From Maea johnstoni (Eukaryota; Annelida; Polychaeta; Spionida; Magelonidae), in assembly GCA_963942565.1 (NCBI GenBank), contig OZ012690.1, forward strand, positions 39,105,026 through 39,169,025: a stretch of 64,000 nucleotides of DNA, given 5' to 3'. Made by a program: the position numbers and the translations under genes. The stretch's first letter is position 1, and each line of letters begins with the position of its first letter. The notes under the pieces are model-generated. The model ran no database searches. It was not told the origin of the DNA and saw nothing but the letters and a program-made list of their open reading frames with translations. Shown one piece after another: positions 62,567 through 64,000 of this stretch.

Positions 62567-62570
62567 ACTA

Positions 62571-62988
62571 GGTTAAAATAGCTCATGGTTACATAGATTT
62601 ATTTGCATTTAAGAATTTCATTTCCCTGAAGTTTAGCTATTTAATTTCAATTAGCATGTTGTTACTATGTGAATAGTCCTTTGTTGGGAGTAATTGAAAG
62701 CAATCAAAGTGAAACGACTAGAAGAAGGAAATCCAGGCAAGTGAGAGAATTATTATTGTCATTTAGTCAGGAAGCAACATCCATAATTCAAGCTAGAAAT
62801 CATTCTAGCTTACATTTTGTGTAAGTCGTCGACAACATGTCTTTCTTACTTAATTCAGGGGTGGTGATTTCAAAAATCCATTTTACCGAAACTGAAAACG
62901 TTTCCTTGATCCTTTTTCGGGCCATTTTCCTTTAAAAAACGTGTCTTCTGTAACAAAATCTAAACGTACTTGGATCAGAGAAGAAACT
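62571..62988. other. Flank of the LINE, nothing recognised
   Basis: AT-rich. It may include LINE 5' UTR, but no boundary or target duplication is visible. Confidence 0.4.
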
Positions 62989-62992
62989 TTAA

Positions 62993-63200
62993 CCCTTATG
63001 CTGCTGGTGGCTGATTTGGCCAATACAAAATAATGCTAAAAGTCTTAAAAAAATACTGAAACCCTGACAAATGGGTACTCATTTGAGAGTACTCAGCGAG
63101 AGCTATCCAATGAGTACCAACATGACAGGGTTTAAATGGTTTTCAAAGATTTTTTCGCATTTTTGTACTGAGGACGAAAGTAGCCTCAGCATTGGAAGGG
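62993..63200. mobile_element. Foldback MITE with TTAA duplication, piggyBac-like
   Basis: The 208-bp element has TTAA on both sides (62,989-62,992 and 63,201-63,204) and ends in CCCTT, typical of piggyBac. The whole element is an imperfect palindrome: AAACCCTGACAAATGGGTAC on the left half answers AAACCCTGTCATGTTGGTAC read from the other strand on the right. No coding capacity. Confidence 0.75.
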
Positions 63201-63204
63201 TTAA

Positions 63205-64000
63205 ACTTGGTACTTATAGACCTTTGATCTTGGTCTATTAGGTATTCTCTTAATATTTAAATATATATATTTCACAGCATTATTGTTTTCGGGATATTTT
63301 GATGATTTTTTGACAAAAATACATTAATAGGAATTTGCTGTGATAGTTTTTATTATCTTTTCCAACCACTTGCATTCTACGTGCATATTATGTATCATGT
63401 AAAATACCAGCTTTTTCGTTCATTACTTTGTCACAACACATGTTTCCGCAACTTTCCTAGAGTTCTCCATTTCAGCACATTTGCAAGCGCTGAGCAACGG
63501 AAGACTTTTGCATGTCCGTCTGCATTTATGATTTTTTTGGCAAAATTTGCAGAAATTTTGAATACATCCAGCTATACATCAGAAGCTCATAAGCTCAAAA
63601 ATGCACTCATCAGTTATGGGATATTTATTCATGAAAGTCATAATCTATTGGCTCCAATCCATACTCAGTCTGGTAAAGGTAAGGTAGTACGGGACGTAAT
63701 TTAGATGACTATTTCCATATCAAGGCAGTGTACATAGTAGTGATTTCTCAAAGTGTCTATGTGTAGTGCGTTTAATGTAGGGGGTAGACTCTTTGCTGCT
63801 TATAGGTTAGCAGGAGTTTAGCACCCCTAAATAGATTTGAGATCCAAAATTGAGTAAAACTTATTATATCTACTGAAATATTCATTTAATTTCCAGCTTA
63901 TATACACTCAAGTAATGTCATAAAATTATAACTTGATTTTGAGCAGTATGAACCAAGATGGCCGCTCCCATGGAAATCGTTGATTCACGACAAAGTACGT
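63205..64000. other. Intergenic, nothing recognised
   Basis: AT-rich to the window end. The 107-residue frame at 63,381-63,704 lacks domains and compositional support and is probably chance. Confidence 0.5.

Larger units (their letters stand above)
58305..62570 (-). mobile_element. CR1/L2-type LINE, nearly full length, two frameshifts
   Basis: About 4.3 kb on the minus strand. Read 5' to 3' it encodes a hydrophobic N terminus with a 2A-like motif, two PHD-like fingers, an apurinic endonuclease and a reverse transcriptase, followed by a 230-bp 3' UTR ending in (TCAA)n at about 58,305. The coding parts lie in three successive frames (62,566-61,106; 61,125-59,851; 59,821-58,535). The joins fit a single-base insertion near 61,120 and an 8-bp tandem insertion (AACTATCT) near 59,860. 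No other stops interrupt it, so it is fairly young. PHD fingers plus AP endonuclease suit the CR1/L2 group, known from amphioxus, echinoderms and molluscs. The true 5' end is uncertain. Confidence 0.9.

Noticed and set aside
63381-63704. 107-residue plus-strand frame
   Set aside because: No domain, signal or neighbour support in AT-rich intergenic DNA.

Overview
The window is animal nuclear DNA. The first three quarters is a tandem array of histidine tRNA genes; the last quarter is ordinary gene-bearing sequence with transposons. Introns, operons and ribosome-binding sites typical of bacteria are absent. The tRNA genes have internal Pol III boxes, no encoded CCA and T-run terminators. The two host protein genes are a Yellow/MRJP-family protein and a neutral sphingomyelinase of the SMPD3 type. 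Together with a PHD-finger CR1/L2-type LINE carrying a 2A-like motif and tRNA-derived SINEs, they suggest a marine invertebrate. A cephalochordate (amphioxus) is my best guess and a lophotrochozoan the main alternative; this is inference, not proof.

1-48,325: tRNA-His(GTG) array. It enters from the left edge and holds 42 full-length 72-nt genes plus one truncated copy, all on the + strand. Two spacer types alternate: a short one (S, giving 900-bp spacing) and a long one (L, giving about 1304-bp spacing), so the basic unit is a 2204-bp dimer with two genes. Both spacers carry the remains of a tRNA-derived SINE, and a relative of that SINE stands alone at 50.6-50.8 kb. An 11,018-bp block (five dimers) is repeated head to tail at 17.65-28.68 and 28.68-39.70 kb with one mismatch noticed. 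Interior genes are almost all identical, whereas five of the last six carry substitutions. The right end of the array also has deletions, a chimeric spacer and two copies of a 1.1-kb TTAA-flanked DNA transposon (MITE) that contain a CTCF-like core motif.

48,325-51,490: array fossil edge, SINEs and other dispersed repeats, no convincing gene. 51,494-52,861 (+): Yellow/MRJP-like secreted protein in one exon. 53,856-53,959: (TA)n. 55,292-55,424: small Harbinger-like MITE. 57,139-55,679 (-): SMPD3-like sphingomyelinase in one exon. 57,640-57,848: (CTA)n. 62,566-58,305 (-): nearly full-length LINE with PHD fingers, endonuclease and reverse transcriptase, broken by two frameshifts. 62,993-63,200: foldback MITE with TTAA duplications. 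The remainder to 64,000 holds nothing I recognise.

The protein genes show no functional link to the tRNA array. The coherent story is the array itself: amplification, homogenisation in the interior, decay and transposon invasion at the edge.
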